Of a stretch of 47,719 nt of DNA, positions 17,701 to 26,797 are shown piece by piece. This DNA comes from an uncultured Alphaproteobacteria bacterium (GTDB taxonomy: Bacteria; Pseudomonadota; Alphaproteobacteria; Rhodobacterales; Rhodobacteraceae). How positions within the stretch are numbered: the stretch's first letter is position 1; every line of letters begins with the position of its first letter. The translations under genes and the position numbers were made by a program. The stretch spans positions 1 to 47,719 of the forward strand of contig CACIAQ010000009.1 of the NCBI GenBank assembly GCA_902584635.1, written 5' to 3'. The notes under the pieces are model-generated. The model was not told the DNA's origin, did no database searches, and saw nothing but the letters and a program-made list of their open reading frames with translations.

Positions 17701-18387
17701 GGAGCCGTACTTGAATAGGCGGGCTTCTCTTTTCCAAAGATCCATTATACCGCCTTCATTTACCAAATCGTCTTGGATTGATTGTATAAAACAAGCATGA
17801 GGCTGTGGATGCTCGTATGCAGATTTAGACATAGTCAATTTATGCGTTTTATAGTCTACATAGTAGTGACCCTGGCTGGGGCCATCTATACCATATGCCC
17901 AATGCAACCCAGTGTTGAACCATTGGGGAGAGTTTGGCGCACCCATTTGGTTGGCTAAGATAAATCTCATTTCATCATAGTAGATCTTTGCATCTTGTTC
18001 ACTGTCAAAGTATTCTCCTTTCCAACCCCAGTATGCCCAGGCGCCCGCTAATCTATCAAAAACCTGTCTCGCTGTTGTTTCACTGGAATATCTTTTATCT
18101 GAGTCTAGTTTCTCCAAAGCTTCTTTATCTTCAACACTTCTTTGTAGAAACTCCGGCACACCTTCTTCATATACTCTCTTCAAAATCTTGGGGACACCAG
18201 CTTTTCTAAAATATTTTTGCGCCAATACATCAGCTGCAACTTGGCTCCAGCCTTCTGGTATCTCAATATTTTTTGCGCTAAACACGATCGTTCCATCTGG
18301 ATTTCTGATCTCTGAGTCAGTTGTTTTAAAACCCATTTCCTCGTAGATTTCTACGCCCTCAAAAGTATTTCTTCGTTCGAATTTCAT
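14794..18387 (-). CDS. nrdJ: Adenosylcobalamin-dependent ribonucleotide reductase (class II)
   Basis: NrdJ makes deoxyribonucleotides using a radical generated from adenosylcobalamin, so growth depends on vitamin B12. The protein is 1197 residues from ATG 18387, which I choose because GGGGACGAG lies just upstream; an ATG at 18402 is in frame but has no ribosome site. Visible are CFIQSIQDD (first redox Cys region), the NPCSEY active-site block with [18 protein letters not shown], and a C-terminal zinc-ribbon tail with four CxxC pairs ending GGTSGCS. The length and tail fit the long alphaproteobacterial NrdJ type. No other reductase class is encoded in the window. A NrdR-like box lies upstream. 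Confidence 0.96.
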   Translation of the reverse strand: MKFERRNTFEGVEIYEEMGFKTTDSEIRNPDGTIVFSAKNIEIPEGWSQVAADVLAQKYFRKAGVPKILKRVYEEGVPEFLQRSVEDKEALEKLDSDKRYSSETTARQVFDRLAGAWAYWGWKGEYFDSEQDAKIYYDEMRFILANQMGAPNSPQWFNTGLHWAYGIDGPSQGHYYVDYKTHKLTMSKSAYEHPQPHACFIQSIQDDLVNEGGIMDLWKREARLFKYGSGTGTNFSTLRGSAEGLTGGGKSSGLMSFLKIGDRSAGAIKSGGTTRRAAKMVICDVDHPDIEEFINWKVIEEQKVAALVAGSKLHEKMLNKIFVAVESEDSDKKDKTNPKLNKALNEAIKEARECMIPDTYINRILEYAKQGYKEITFPTYDTDWDSEAYLTVSGQNSNNSVRVTDRFLSAVKENKDWELLKRTDGKALKKVKARELWEQISHAAWSCADPGIQYHDTINAWHTCPEDGDIRASNPCSEYMFLDDTACNLASINLLKYLKDGKFDHYSFTHSVELWTLSLEISVMMAQFPSKEIALGSFDYRTLGLGYANLGGLLMNMGLSYDSKEGRAICGAITALMTGVSYKTSAVLAGEVGSFKRFTKNKKHMLRVINNHKIAAFGKKSGYEKVNVTPVPLDSDHCPDSSLITVAQEAWTEAATLGKKNGFRNAQVSVIAPTGTIGLIMDCDTTGIEPDFALVKFKKLAGGGYFKIINQSVPNALRVLGYDQQSIDSIVSYAVGNGSLENCPKINPTSLLGHGFSSKEIEKIEKALPTAFDIKFVFNQWTLGQEFCRDTLGVPIEKLNDPNFSLLSHLGFSKEDIFQANDFVCGTMTLEGAPNLDEEHLSVFDCANPCGKKGKRYLSVESHIYMMAAAQSFISGAISKTINMPGNSSIKDCKDAYELSWSLGVKANALYRDGSKLSQPLSSALIDDENQGLEENTSQELNVEKVLEQIVYKEIVKGRSKLPERRKGYTQKAIVGGHKVYLRTGEYGDGKLGEIFIDMHKEGAAFRAMMNNFAIAVSVGLQYGVPLDEFVEAFTFTRFEPAGLVQGNDTIRNATSILDYIFRELAISYLDRTDLAHTIPEDNLDTLGEKVDSNQASKKVAFGRAEESLEMIKELSSSGYLRKRFPQVNNNSQKETVITDIAEGVSFKESVQVSDQITKAKMQGYEGDPCNECGNFTLVRNGTCLKCNTCGGTSGCS

Positions 18388-18478
18388 AATGCTCGTCCCC
18401 ATTTATTTTCTACTGTGGTTGCTTGACCGAACAACATATGTTTGCAACTGACGCGATTTTTATAGCCGCTTTTGCCAA

Positions 18479-18494
18479 ACACTACATATTGATG
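18479..18494 (-). promoter_or_regulatory. Candidate NrdR box upstream of nrdJ
   Basis: The sequence ACACTACATATTGATG matches the published NrdR-box pattern (acaCwAtATaTwGtgt) at 12 of 16 positions and 9 of the 10 core bases. It is about 92 bases upstream of the nrdJ start. NrdR boxes normally occur in pairs about 31-32 bases apart; I find no second good copy at that distance, only a palindrome AACATATGTT at 18434-18443, 48 bases away. Confidence 0.45.
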
Positions 18495-18538
18495 TTTTAA
18501 CCGCCTGACATACAACTTGCGCGATAATGCACCCTCTG

Positions 18539-18581
18539 GTCAACAAAAATTTTTGAAAAAAATAAAAATTTTTCTGTTGAC
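18539..18581. repeat. Inverted repeat between nrdJ and tRNA-Pro
   Basis: Left arm GTCAACA-AAAATTTTT (18539-18554) and right arm AAAAATTTTT-C-TGTTGAC (18564-18581) mirror each other with one extra base, separated by nine bases. The GTCAACA/TGTTGAC ends are the sequence-specific part; the core is an A/T tract. It may be a protein-binding dyad or the end of a transcript. It lies about 155 bases upstream of nrdJ. Confidence 0.5.
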
Positions 18582-18651
18582 AACAATTACTTAATAAAAG
18601 CGTATCGTTAACTTGGCTCTCAAGCTTTTTTTTACGTCTCAACTTGTAAGG

Positions 18652-18728
18652 TGGTCGGGGCGGCGAGATTCGAACTCACGACCTACGGTACCCAAAACCG
18701 TCGCGCTACCAGGCTGCGCCACGCCCCG
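18652..18728 (-). tRNA. tRNA-Pro (anticodon TGG)
   Basis: The reverse strand gives a 77-base tRNA with encoded CCA. Acceptor CGGGGCG pairs with CGCCCCG, the D-arm contains AGCCTGGTAGCGC, the anticodon stem ACGGT/ACCGT frames TTTGGGT with TGG, and the T-arm has GTTCGAATC. Confidence 0.97.
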
Positions 18729-18787
18729 CGAATCATCTATGGTCTGCTAATTTCGTCGTCCAGTTTTGAACTAAAATTTGTTATCTT

Positions 18788-19288
18788 TCAAGCAATATTA
18801 TCCCAAGAGTGCACAGCTCCAGCCATTTTTCCTCTTGGACCATCTACTACCTGAAGAACTATAGCTTCCCCCGCTTGTAAATCAGAAAAACCAAAATGTC
18901 TAAGGATCTCCATATGCAGGAAAATATCTTCATTAGACCTGTACACATTAGCAAAGCCAAATCCCTTTGATTTATCGAACCATTTTACTCGCGCCGGAAC
19001 CATTTCTACTCCAGCGACATCTGGGACTCCAAACTCTTCAGTTTCTTCAGAACCCTCATTGGAATCACTGGCGACATCCAAACTATGAATTATAGATACT
19101 TGTCTACCCTTGTCAGTATCTTGGACTTCAAACTCCACAGTTGAACCCTCGACAATAGAGCCCCTACCGAAATTTCTCAATACATTTGCGTGAAGTAGCA
19201 CGTCACCCTTGCCATCATCAACAAGCAGAAAACCAAACCCCTTGGTAGTGTCAAACCACTTAACAGTTCCTTTTAATTTAACACCCAA
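18788..19288 (-). CDS. Two-domain cold-shock protein
   Basis: The 166-residue protein has two cold-shock domains: one at about 5-70 (GTVKWFDTTKGFGFLLV) and one at about 98-165 (ARVKWFDKSKGFGFANV), joined by an acidic linker rich in Ser and Glu. Each has the KGFGF RNP1 motif for binding single-stranded nucleic acid, so it probably acts as an RNA chaperone. Tandem-CSD proteins of this size are typical of alphaproteobacteria. The start codon is TTG at 19288, supported by AGGAG seven bases upstream; no ATG or GTG fits. Confidence 0.92.
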   Translation of the reverse strand: MGVKLKGTVKWFDTTKGFGFLLVDDGKGDVLLHANVLRNFGRGSIVEGSTVEFEVQDTDKGRQVSIIHSLDVASDSNEGSEETEEFGVPDVAGVEMVPARVKWFDKSKGFGFANVYRSNEDIFLHMEILRHFGFSDLQAGEAIVLQVVDGPRGKMAGAVHSWDNIA

Positions 19289-19360
19289 ATAGTTACTCCT
19301 ACTCTTAAAATACTAAAGATGACAATTATATCAGAAAATACGAAAAAAACAGTAAAAGAA

Positions 19361-19972
19361 TTAAGGGTACAGCCTTCGAACATTCCAAACGTTTTCGCCA
19401 AGCTTCCTTTCCCACACAAATCTGTCGTGTAACCTATACTGCCCATCAGCCCAAAATTCAATTTGGATTGGCTTAATTCGGATTCCTCCCCAAAACTTTG
19501 GCCTCATAACATTTTCTTTGAATTTTTTTTGATAATCTGACCATCTCTCGATAAGTTCTTTTCTATCTGCTAACGTTTCACTTTGTTTAGAAGCCCAAGC
19601 AGCTGTTTGTGACCCTGCGTGTCTTTCAGAGAAGTACTTGTCTGCTATTAAACCATCCTCTTTCTCAACATGTCCTCTAACTCTTATCTGTCTTCTTAAT
19701 GTTTTCCAGTGTAAATTAAAGGCTGCTTTTTTTGATGAAAAGGCTTCTTTTGCTTTTCTAGAGCCATAATTAGTGAAAAATATAAAGCCGTCATCCTCAA
19801 TTATTCTAAGTAGCACCATCCTTACGTTGGGCATGCCTTCCTCATCAACAGTAGCTAGAGCTATAGCGTCTGGGTCATTTAGCTCTTCCTTCCTTGCCTC
19901 TTCTAGCCATCTGCGAAAGATTGTAAAAGGTTCTCTACCAGCAAATAACTTTTCATCAAATTTACTTTCCAT
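19361..19972 (-). CDS. pdxH: Pyridoxamine/pyridoxine 5'-phosphate oxidase
   Basis: PdxH is an FMN enzyme that oxidises PNP or PMP to pyridoxal 5'-phosphate, the last step of B6 synthesis and salvage. The 203-residue length is standard. Family blocks include PNVRMVLLR, FFTNYGSRKAKE (FMN phosphate contact), WKTLRRQIRVRGHVEK, and the C-terminal signature with FWADGQYRLHDR and the final NVRRLYP. It starts at ATG 19972 after TTGGAAA. It is divergent from fabI. Confidence 0.96.
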   Translation of the reverse strand: MESKFDEKLFAGREPFTIFRRWLEEARKEELNDPDAIALATVDEEGMPNVRMVLLRIIEDDGFIFFTNYGSRKAKEAFSSKKAAFNLHWKTLRRQIRVRGHVEKEDGLIADKYFSERHAGSQTAAWASKQSETLADRKELIERWSDYQKKFKENVMRPKFWGGIRIKPIQIEFWADGQYRLHDRFVWERKLGENVWNVRRLYP

Positions 19973-20032
19973 TTTATTTCCAATTTTTTTATCTCAGTTA
20001 TGGCTTTTAGAAAAAAAATCTCTATTCTTTTA

Positions 20033-20038
20033 TATAAT
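20033..20038 (+). promoter_or_regulatory. Candidate -10 box for fabI
   Basis: A perfect TATAAT lies 34 bases before the fabI ATG at 20073, with AGGGAG as ribosome site between. No good -35 is found 17 bases upstream, so it is only a candidate. Confidence 0.3.
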
Positions 20039-20072
20039 CTTTTTTACAAAATTTATAGGGAGTATTGCTTAT

Positions 20073-20888
20073 ATGGGTCTGCTATCCGATAAAAAGGGCC
20101 TGATAATGGGTGTGGCTAATGAAAGATCGATAGCGTGGGGCATAGCAAAGGCATGCAGTGCTCAGGGTGCAAAATTAGCTTTTACATATCAAGGTGAGGC
20201 ACTTAAAAAAAGAATAATTCCCTTAGCTGAAAATGTTGGCTCTGACTTCACATTGGAGTGTGATGTAGCGGATCAAATTGCAATAAAGGAAACTTTTGCT
20301 AAAATAAAAGCGGAGTGGGAAAACATTGACTTTTTGGTTCATGCCATTGGCTTTTCAGATAAAAACGAATTGAGGGGCAGGTATGTGGATACTTCAAAGC
20401 AAAATTTTTTGTCCACAATGGATGTCTCCGTTTATTCGTTCACCGCTGTCACTAAAGAATCAGAAACGTTAATGCCAGAGGGAGGCTCAATATTAACGTT
20501 GACCTACTATGGGTCGGAAAAAGTGTTACCCCACTACAATGTTATGGGTGTTGCAAAAGCTGCACTGGAAGCCTCCGTTCGATATATGGCAATGGATTTA
20601 GGCAAGAAAAACATAAGAGTCAATGCGATTAGTGCAGGCACTGTAAAAACATTAGCGGCTTCTGGAATAGGAGATTTCAGATATATAATGAAATGGAATG
20701 AACTGAACTCTCCTTTGAGAAGGAATGTAACACAGGATGAGGTTGGGAACGCTGCACTTTTCCTTTTATCAGACCTCTCGTCCGGAATTACTGGAGAAAA
20801 TCTACATGTAGATGCAGGATATAATATAGTGGGGATGAAAGCAGAGGATGCTCCAGATATTGATGTGGTTACCGGAAGAAAAGAGTAG
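20073..20888 (+). CDS. fabI: Enoyl-ACP reductase FabI
   Basis: FabI performs the NADH-dependent last step of fatty acid elongation. The 271-residue protein starts [20 protein letters not shown], the standard FabI N terminus with its nucleotide-binding loop. Catalytic residues are Tyr145, Tyr155 and Lys162 in LTYYGSEK and [10 protein letters not shown], spaced as in E. coli FabI. ATG 20073 is chosen because AGGGAG sits just upstream; the longer frame back to 19773 is antisense to pdxH. gpt follows five bases later, so fabI opens the rightward group fabI-gpt-mazG-mur-eno. Confidence 0.97.
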   Translation: MGLLSDKKGLIMGVANERSIAWGIAKACSAQGAKLAFTYQGEALKKRIIPLAENVGSDFTLECDVADQIAIKETFAKIKAEWENIDFLVHAIGFSDKNELRGRYVDTSKQNFLSTMDVSVYSFTAVTKESETLMPEGGSILTLTYYGSEKVLPHYNVMGVAKAALEASVRYMAMDLGKKNIRVNAISAGTVKTLAASGIGDFRYIMKWNELNSPLRRNVTQDEVGNAALFLLSDLSSGITGENLHVDAGYNIVGMKAEDAPDIDVVTGRKE

Positions 20889-20893
20889 CAATC

Positions 20894-21394
20894 ATGGAAA
20901 CTTTGCCGCATGAAAAAGGATTTCATATATCTTGGGAACAAATCCATAGAGATTCGAGAGCCCTTGCTTGGCGATTAGAGAGAATGGGACCCAAAGATTC
21001 CGGCTGGGAAGCTGTTGTAGCCGTTACTAGAGGAGGTATGGTTCCTGCAATGGTTGTAGCTAGAGAACTAGACTTGAGAGTGGTCGAAACAATAAGCGTC
21101 AAATCTTATGATCACCAAGTTCAATCTGAAGCGGAAATATTAAAGGAACCCGCAGACGTTTATGTAGGTGATGGTGATGGAATACTTATCGTTGACGACC
21201 TAGTCGATACAGGAAAAACCTTCCAAGCCATTAGAAAGAAGTACCCTAAGGCACACTATGCGGCTGTTTATGCCAAACCACTAGGCAAGGATTCTCTAGA
21301 TACTTTCATAACTGAAGTCAGCCAAGATACCTGGATATTTTTCCCTTGGGATATGGCCCTACAGTATGTAGCGCCCTACAAGGGTGAGGGGTAG
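20894..21394 (+). CDS. gpt: Xanthine-guanine phosphoribosyltransferase
   Basis: Gpt salvages xanthine and guanine to XMP and GMP using PRPP. The 166-residue protein has the PRPP-binding motif [13 protein letters not shown] at 97-109, an early VTRGGMVPA loop, and the SVKSYD segment typical of the XGPRT subgroup. C-terminal WIFFPWD provides base-stacking aromatic residues as in E. coli Gpt. It is five bases after fabI and 21 before mazG. Assignment to XGPRT rather than HPRT rests on the C-terminal FPWD segment. Confidence 0.92.
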   Translation: METLPHEKGFHISWEQIHRDSRALAWRLERMGPKDSGWEAVVAVTRGGMVPAMVVARELDLRVVETISVKSYDHQVQSEAEILKEPADVYVGDGDGILIVDDLVDTGKTFQAIRKKYPKAHYAAVYAKPLGKDSLDTFITEVSQDTWIFFPWDMALQYVAPYKGEG

Positions 21395-21415
21395 AAGAAC
21401 AGGAAAGATTTATAT

Positions 21416-22258
21416 ATGGATAAAAAAAAAAATGCCAAAGTCTACAACCGTAATATTGGAATACAAAGACTAGAGTCATTAATTGAGAGCCTGAGAGACC
21501 CTGTAACTGGCTGCCCTTGGGATGTGGAGCAGACAAACAAGAGTATAGCACACTATTGTATCGAAGAAGCACATGAACTTCAGCACGCCATTTCATTAAA
21601 TAAACCGGACGCAGTAAAAAGTGAGCTAGGAGATCTTTTGTTCCAGATAGCTTTTCATTGCAATATAGCTGAGACAGATTATGGCTTTACTTTTGATGAT
21701 GTAGTCCAAGATGTATGTGACAAAATGATTTTCAGGCATCCTCATGTATTCAATACAGTAAAACGAGAAGTAGAAACGATTTCCACTCAAGAAGTTAAAG
21801 ATAATTGGGAAAAAATTAAATCTCTGGAGAAAAATAATATTGAAGATGCAGAGAGATTTTTTGAAGACGTACCTCTATCACTTCCAGCATTATCTCACGC
21901 CACAAAAGTTCAAAAAAAAGCCTCACAGCTAAATTTTGATTGGACCAATTCAGCAGAAATACTCGACAAGATAAACGAAGAAGTGAAGGAACTCTGGCAT
22001 GCTTATGAAGCTAATGAGAAAATTGCAATAGAAGAAGAATTTGGAGATATTCTTTTTTCGCTTGTTAATTTGGGACGAAAACTTGATATAGACCCAGAAA
22101 AAAGCTTAGGTGTTTCAATCAAAAAATTCAAAAAAAGAATAAGTGAATCGATAAAATTAATTGAAGCCGAGAAGTTATCTAAAAAACAACTAACGGATAA
22201 AAAATTACTTGCTATATGGGAGCAAGCGAAAGACTTGCTGAGACAAAATGATGCTTGA
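21416..22258 (+). CDS. mazG: Nucleoside triphosphate pyrophosphohydrolase MazG
   Basis: MazG hydrolyses (d)NTPs to monophosphates and pyrophosphate, cleaning aberrant nucleotides. The 280-residue protein has two MazG domains. The first at about 20-120 contains CPWD and EEAHELQHA...ELGDLLFQIAFH metal-binding helices; the second at about 180-265 contains EEVKELWHA...EEFGDILFSLVNL. AGGAAAG precedes ATG 21416. The last 11 bases overlap the Fur-family gene. Confidence 0.95.
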   Translation: MDKKKNAKVYNRNIGIQRLESLIESLRDPVTGCPWDVEQTNKSIAHYCIEEAHELQHAISLNKPDAVKSELGDLLFQIAFHCNIAETDYGFTFDDVVQDVCDKMIFRHPHVFNTVKREVETISTQEVKDNWEKIKSLEKNNIEDAERFFEDVPLSLPALSHATKVQKKASQLNFDWTNSAEILDKINEEVKELWHAYEANEKIAIEEEFGDILFSLVNLGRKLDIDPEKSLGVSIKKFKKRISESIKLIEAEKLSKKQLTDKKLLAIWEQAKDLLRQNDA

Positions 22259-22667
22259 AACAATATCCGAGAGATGCAGAAAAGTTGGTATAAGAATGAC
22301 TGGGCAGAGACGACTAATCATAAAGGTACTCGAAGACTCTGATGATCACCCAGACGTGGAAACTTTATTCGAACGAGCAAACAAAATCGACAATAAAGTA
22401 TCAATAGCAACGGTGTATAGAACAGTTAAAATTTTAAAGAATGCGGGAATTCTTGAAAAATTAGAATTTAACGACGGTCGATCAAGATTTGAAGATGCGG
22501 TGAGAAATCATCATGATCACTTAATCGATGTAGATTCCGGTACAGTCATAGAATTCATTGATGAAGAAATCGAGCATATGCAAAAGAAAATAGCTAAGAA
22601 GCTAGGTTATGAGCTAATCGGACATAAACTAGAACTATATGGAAAAAAAAATGAAGGGAACCATTGA
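22248..22667 (+). CDS. Fur-family metalloregulator, Mur-like
   Basis: This 139-residue dimeric DNA-binding repressor has a winged-helix domain with the recognition helix in [12 protein letters not shown] and a C-terminal metal-binding dimerisation domain with HHDHLI. E. coli Fur continues with two Cys (CLDCG); here the positions read DVDSG, so the structural CxxC zinc site is missing, as in alphaproteobacterial Fur/Mur manganese regulators. I therefore favour Mur-like Mn/Fe sensing over classical Fur. Two adjacent ATGs (22248 and 22251) are possible starts. It overlaps mazG by 11 bases and its stop lies inside the start of eno. Confidence 0.88.
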   Translation: MMLETISERCRKVGIRMTGQRRLIIKVLEDSDDHPDVETLFERANKIDNKVSIATVYRTVKILKNAGILEKLEFNDGRSRFEDAVRNHHDHLIDVDSGTVIEFIDEEIEHMQKKIAKKLGYELIGHKLELYGKKNEGNH

Positions 22668-23928
22668 TCGAATAATTGCACGTGAGATAATTGATAGCAG
22701 AGGGCTCCCTACCATTGAAGTTGATGTATCTCTGATAAATGGTTTTTTTGGTAGAGCTTCAGTTCCTTCTGGAGCCTCTACTGGCAGCCACGAAGCTCTA
22801 GAGTTGCGAGACGATAATTCAAAAAGGTATTTGGGCAAGGGGGTAAGAACAGCTGTTAACAATATTAACGAAAAAATAGGCCCTCACTTAAGAGGCCATG
22901 ATCCATTAGACCAAAAAAAAATCGACGATATGCTAATTCAGTTGGATGGCACACCAAATAAGTCAAATTTAGGCGGAAACGCTATGTTAGGCGTTTCTCT
23001 AGCGACAGCTAGAGCAGCATCTGATTTAAAGAACCAGTCACTCTTTAGGTACCTGGGATCCGTCAAGGAGTATAAACTCCCAGTGCCTTTGATGAATATA
23101 ATTAACGGGGGCAGTCACGCGGATAACGCTATCGATTTTCAAGAGTTTATGATTATGCCAATTGGGGCAAAAACGTTCAGTAAAGCCATACAAATGTCAT
23201 GCGAAGTTTTTCAAACTCTTAAAAAAAATCTAAAGACAGATGGATTTAGTACAAATATTGGAGATGAAGGAGGTTTTGCCCCATCCTTGGAAAGTACTGA
23301 AAGAGCCCTAGATGCAATTGCGAAGGCAATCAAATCTTGTGGCTACATTTTAGAGAAAGATTTTTATTTAGCTCTTGATTGTGCATCAACAGAATATTTT
23401 AAAAACCACAGATATAACTTGGCAGGTGAAAATAAATCTTTATCAGCAGAGGAAAATGCTGCAAATCTGGAGAGGCTATGCCAGATGTATCCTATTTTCT
23501 CTATTGAAGATGGAATGGCTGAGGATGATTGGGAAGGATGGGAACTGCTCACTGAAACCCTAAGCCCAAAAGTACAATTGGTGGGAGATGACTTGTTTGT
23601 AACCAATAAAATCCGACTCAGAGAAGGTATAGAAAGAAGAGCAGGGAATGCAATCCTGATAAAGCCAAATCAAATAGGAACATTAAGCGAAACTATAGAG
23701 ACAATTTCGCTAGCTCAGGAAAATAATTATTCCTGCATAATGTCTCACAGATCTGGAGAAACAGAGGATACGTTTATAGCTGATCTAGCAGTAGCCACTG
23801 GGTGCACTCAAATAAAGACTGGATCGTTATCGAGAAGTGACAGGTTAGCAAAATATAACCAACTTTTACGTATTGAGGAAGAGATTGGGCAAAACGCTCA
23901 GTATATTGGTGCTCATCTCCTAAAGTGA
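22651..23928 (+). CDS. eno: Enolase
   Basis: Enolase interconverts 2-phosphoglycerate and phosphoenolpyruvate, and the protein is 425 residues. Conserved blocks are [19 protein letters not shown] near the N terminus, the mobile loop [35 protein letters not shown] (Mg ligand) and [14 protein letters not shown] with the catalytic Lys, then [10 protein letters not shown] choose ATG 22651 because a GGA purine run is eight bases upstream; ATG 22639 is in frame but has none. The start overlaps the mur stop by 17 bases, and the 3' end overlaps the convergent plsC by 9 bases. Confidence 0.97.
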   Translation: MKGTIDRIIAREIIDSRGLPTIEVDVSLINGFFGRASVPSGASTGSHEALELRDDNSKRYLGKGVRTAVNNINEKIGPHLRGHDPLDQKKIDDMLIQLDGTPNKSNLGGNAMLGVSLATARAASDLKNQSLFRYLGSVKEYKLPVPLMNIINGGSHADNAIDFQEFMIMPIGAKTFSKAIQMSCEVFQTLKKNLKTDGFSTNIGDEGGFAPSLESTERALDAIAKAIKSCGYILEKDFYLALDCASTEYFKNHRYNLAGENKSLSAEENAANLERLCQMYPIFSIEDGMAEDDWEGWELLTETLSPKVQLVGDDLFVTNKIRLREGIERRAGNAILIKPNQIGTLSETIETISLAQENNYSCIMSHRSGETEDTFIADLAVATGCTQIKTGSLSRSDRLAKYNQLLRIEEEIGQNAQYIGAHLLK

Positions 23929-24696
23929 GTTTTCTTGGCTTACTAAACCGCTCTCAACGGCCTTGTAACAGGCGAAACTTAAATTTTTTCGATTACCATA
24001 TTTGTTAAATTCAATTGGCTTATGGAATACCAACCGCACCCTACCGTGACGTGCTTTCTTAATGATTTTTTTTATGTTTTCAAAGATTGTGTCCTCTTCT
24101 CTCCAAAAACTATAAAAGCTAGGATCATTTTCTACTGGTGACTTGTAAATGATTGTTAAAGGCTGAACGGACCCTAAAATCTTTTCTTTAAATGTTTCAC
24201 CATAACAAACTTCAAAAAGGGACGATTTAAATTGTTTAATAATTGAACCATCAGTACTTGTGCCCTCTGGAAAGAAGAATATGCTTTGGCCTTTTTTTAA
24301 ACATTCTTCCACCGCCCACTTTTGGGTCAGTGCATTTAAAGATTTTCTTTCTATAAATATTGTTTGCCCAAGAACAGCAAGAACTCCCAAACCCGGCAAA
24401 GATCTAACCTCTTTTTTTGCGACAAAGACCACATCTAAAGTGCTATTTATAGCTAAAATATCGATCCAAGAGACGTGATTAGAGACGAAAATATGCGCTT
24501 CACTCTTTAGCCCTACTAGTTCCCATTTTATTCCAATTGTCTTCATTACAGCTCTAGACCAAAACTTTTTGATAAGCAAAACAATTATCCTTTGTCCGAA
24601 TAAACAATCTAGAGCTAACCCTAGCAGATAGATAGGCATAAGCGTTATTGTCAAAGCTAAAACAATTAAAATTCTCAATATAGCAATTGAACTCAT
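23920..24696 (-). CDS. plsC: 1-acyl-sn-glycerol-3-phosphate acyltransferase
   Basis: PlsC acylates lysophosphatidate to phosphatidate at the inner membrane. The 258-residue protein has an N-terminal hydrophobic segment (about 5-32), the catalytic HX4D as NHVSWID (His74, Asp79) and the glycerophosphate-binding PEGT at about 143-146. GGAAATTTAG precedes ATG 24696. It is the last gene of the leftward run aroG(II)-serB-gmk-gamma-CA-plsC, and its 3' end overlaps eno by nine bases in tail-to-tail orientation. Confidence 0.93.
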   Translation of the reverse strand: MSSIAILRILIVLALTITLMPIYLLGLALDCLFGQRIIVLLIKKFWSRAVMKTIGIKWELVGLKSEAHIFVSNHVSWIDILAINSTLDVVFVAKKEVRSLPGLGVLAVLGQTIFIERKSLNALTQKWAVEECLKKGQSIFFFPEGTSTDGSIIKQFKSSLFEVCYGETFKEKILGSVQPLTIIYKSPVENDPSFYSFWREEDTIFENIKKIIKKARHGRVRLVFHKPIEFNKYGNRKNLSFACYKAVESGLVSQENSL

Positions 24697-24712
24697 CTAA
24701 ATTTCCAAGTGC

Positions 24713-25249
24713 TTACAATTTCATAGCCTTTATTTCTGAATTGAACCGTCTCATGTTTTTTTGGTACCATTTTGCAGACTTCGTGATCCCCTCAATCTCT
24801 TTTTCTGTTAACTGCCGTACAACCTTTGCTGGAGATCCCATAATGAGCGAATTTTCCGGAAACGTTTTACCCTCAGTTACCAGGGAGCAGGCACCTACTA
24901 AGCAATTTTTTGCTATTCGAGCACCATTTAATACTGTTGACCCCATACCAATAAGAGTATTGTCCTCAATGATACATCCATGAAGCATAGCTTTATGGCC
25001 TATTGTGCAGTTTTTCCCTATTTCAATCGGGAAGCCTAAGTCTGTATGGAGAATTGTGTTTTCTTGTATATTGGTGCCATCCATTATAGTTACTGTTTCG
25101 TTATCCCCTCTTATAATTGTTCCAAACCAAACAGATGTTCCTTCTTTCATTATTACATTGCCGATAACAAATGCACTCGGGGCGATCCAAAAATCATTAT
25201 TTTCTGGTAGCGTAGGTTTCATATTTCCAAGCTTATATATGGTTGTCAT
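24713..25249 (-). CDS. Gamma-type carbonic anhydrase-like hexapeptide protein
   Basis: This 178-residue left-handed beta-helix protein of the gamma-carbonic anhydrase/YrdA/PaaY group has hexapeptide repeats through about residues 30-140. Zinc-ligand candidates are the His in ILHTDLG and the two His in IGHKAMLHGC, matching the three-His site of the family. It also has RGDN (the conserved Arg-Asp pair). Activity may be CO2 hydration, or the protein may be an inactive or thioesterase-related member, as is common for YrdA-like proteins. It starts four bases inside gmk (ATGA overlap). Confidence 0.88.
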   Translation of the reverse strand: MTTIYKLGNMKPTLPENNDFWIAPSAFVIGNVIMKEGTSVWFGTIIRGDNETVTIMDGTNIQENTILHTDLGFPIEIGKNCTIGHKAMLHGCIIEDNTLIGMGSTVLNGARIAKNCLVGACSLVTEGKTFPENSLIMGSPAKVVRQLTEKEIEGITKSAKWYQKNMRRFNSEIKAMKL

Positions 25250-25902
25250 GATTTTAATTCCTCAAATTCGTTCCTAAGTGTTTTAATAAACTCCTCCAAT
25301 TGGCTATTTCTAACGCGTCTTAATTTTTCAGCTGTGGTTATCGTTTTTACCTCATGAAGAGTTTGCTCAAAATTATTGTTCACTATCACATAATCATATT
25401 CTTTCCAGTGCATTATTTCACCAATAGATTTTCTCATTCTATCTTTAACCGTATCCGATGAGTCCTGAGCTCGTTTCATCAATCTCTCCCGCAAAGCTTT
25501 GATTGATGGTGGCAAAATAAATATAGAAATAACAAATTTACTGAGAGATGAGCTTCGTATTTGTTTGCCACCTTGCCAGTCAACATCAAAAATCAAATCT
25601 TTCCCATTGTTGACGGACTCCAATACAGGTTGAAGAGGAGTCCCATATAAATTTCCAAAAACTTTGGCATGCTCTAAAAATTGACCACCATAAATTCTTT
25701 CTCTAAATTCGTTAACAGTTAAAAAATGGTACTCTCTACCATTTACTTCACCTGGCCTCGATTTTCTCGTAGTAGCCGAAACGGAAAATAAGAAGTTTTT
25801 ATTTTCTTCAACTAAAGCACGGGCAATGCTAGTCTTACCTGCTCCCGATGGCGAGGACAAAATAATTAATACGCCTTTTTCTGCCAAGCTCAAATTCTCC
25901 AC
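25246..25902 (-). CDS. gmk: Guanylate kinase
   Basis: Gmk phosphorylates GMP to GDP. The P-loop SSPSGAGKTS lies at about 16-25 of 218 residues, followed by the GMP-binding TRKSRPGEVNGREYHFL block and the FDVDWQGGKQIR region. The start is GTG at 25902; there is no good Shine-Dalgarno, consistent with coupling to serB, whose stop is nine bases upstream. The gene overlaps the gamma-CA gene by four bases. Length is slightly above the common ~205 residues. Confidence 0.95.
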   Translation of the reverse strand: MENLSLAEKGVLIILSSPSGAGKTSIARALVEENKNFLFSVSATTRKSRPGEVNGREYHFLTVNEFRERIYGGQFLEHAKVFGNLYGTPLQPVLESVNNGKDLIFDVDWQGGKQIRSSSLSKFVISIFILPPSIKALRERLMKRAQDSSDTVKDRMRKSIGEIMHWKEYDYVIVNNNFEQTLHEVKTITTAEKLRRVRNSQLEEFIKTLRNEFEELKS

Positions 25903-25911
25903 AGATTCAAT

Positions 25912-26772
25912 TCAATAAACAAACTGCTCTTCTCTCAGTCCGAGTATGTATAGGATAGCCGATATATCTGAATTCTTTAACACATGTTTTGCTGAAAGAT
26001 TAAGTTGATGACTGCCCTTGAACGAGATACCCACCCCTGATTCTGAAATCATTCTTATATCATTGTTTCCATCACCCACCGCTACAACATTAGAGATAGT
26101 TTTGCCTTGCCGAGAAATTAATTGCTTTATTAATTCGGTTTTTTTCCCTGCATTTACTATTGTTCCCAACACTTTTCCGGTCAAGCGATTCTCTTTACAT
26201 TCCAAAACATTAGCAAATGAGAAATCGGCTTCCAATTCTTTCTGAATGTGATCAGAAAAATATGTAAAGCCTCCTGAAAGAATAGCAGTTTGTCCAAAAT
26301 GTTTTTTAAACGATTTAAAAAGAACTGCAGCGCCAGGCCTGATATTAATTTTTTTAGACAAACAATGATCTAAAACTTCTAATTCCGTACCCTTAAGGAA
26401 GGCTAATCTTCTTTGCAAAGCCTCTTCAAAATTCAAACCCTTTTTCATCGCAAGTGCCGTTATGCTCCTCACTTCGGACCCTTTTCCTACAAGATCAGCA
26501 ATCTCATCAATGCATTCTTCTTCTAAAATAGTTCCATCCATATCAGAAGCTAACAGATGCACCCTTCGTTCATCCTCAGATATGAAATTTATATCAATAT
26601 TTTTACTTCTTTCTAACCGAAGCTCATCAGTGATATTTTCCGGGTACACTTGAAATTGAACCCCACAGGAACCTAGAATATCTACTCGTTCGGCTTTTAA
26701 ATGGCTCTTCAGAAAAGTTATATCGGAAGATGGTATTTCTTTATGTGAGGTTACTACACAAAAATTTAGCAT
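25912..26772 (-). CDS. serB: Phosphoserine phosphatase
   Basis: SerB performs the last step of serine synthesis. This 286-residue HAD-superfamily protein has motif I DMDGTILEEE with nucleophile Asp77 and acid/base Asp79, motif II in AILSGGFTYF (Ser), and motif III/IV in VAVGDGNNDIRMI. An N-terminal ~70-residue region precedes the HAD core, as in many proteobacterial SerB proteins where it is ACT-like. It lies 25 bases downstream of the DAHP synthase gene. Confidence 0.95.
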   Translation of the reverse strand: MLNFCVVTSHKEIPSSDITFLKSHLKAERVDILGSCGVQFQVYPENITDELRLERSKNIDINFISEDERRVHLLASDMDGTILEEECIDEIADLVGKGSEVRSITALAMKKGLNFEEALQRRLAFLKGTELEVLDHCLSKKINIRPGAAVLFKSFKKHFGQTAILSGGFTYFSDHIQKELEADFSFANVLECKENRLTGKVLGTIVNAGKKTELIKQLISRQGKTISNVVAVGDGNNDIRMISESGVGISFKGSHQLNLSAKHVLKNSDISAILYILGLREEQFVY

Positions 26773-26797
26773 TGCGAGAGAAGGTATTTGCCTTTTT

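Noticed and set aside
18460-18642. 60-residue frame upstream of nrdJ
   Set aside because: No ribosome site, no recognisable protein feature, and it spans the inverted repeat and promoter region.
18403-18651. Cobalamin riboswitch upstream of the B12-dependent nrdJ
   Set aside because: I looked for the B12 box and its flanking conserved pieces on the minus strand and found none; only inverted repeats are visible.
19773-20072. N-terminal extension of the fabI frame by about 100 residues
   Set aside because: It is antisense to pdxH, has low-complexity serine-rich translation, and the true FabI N terminus with AGGGAG begins at 20073.
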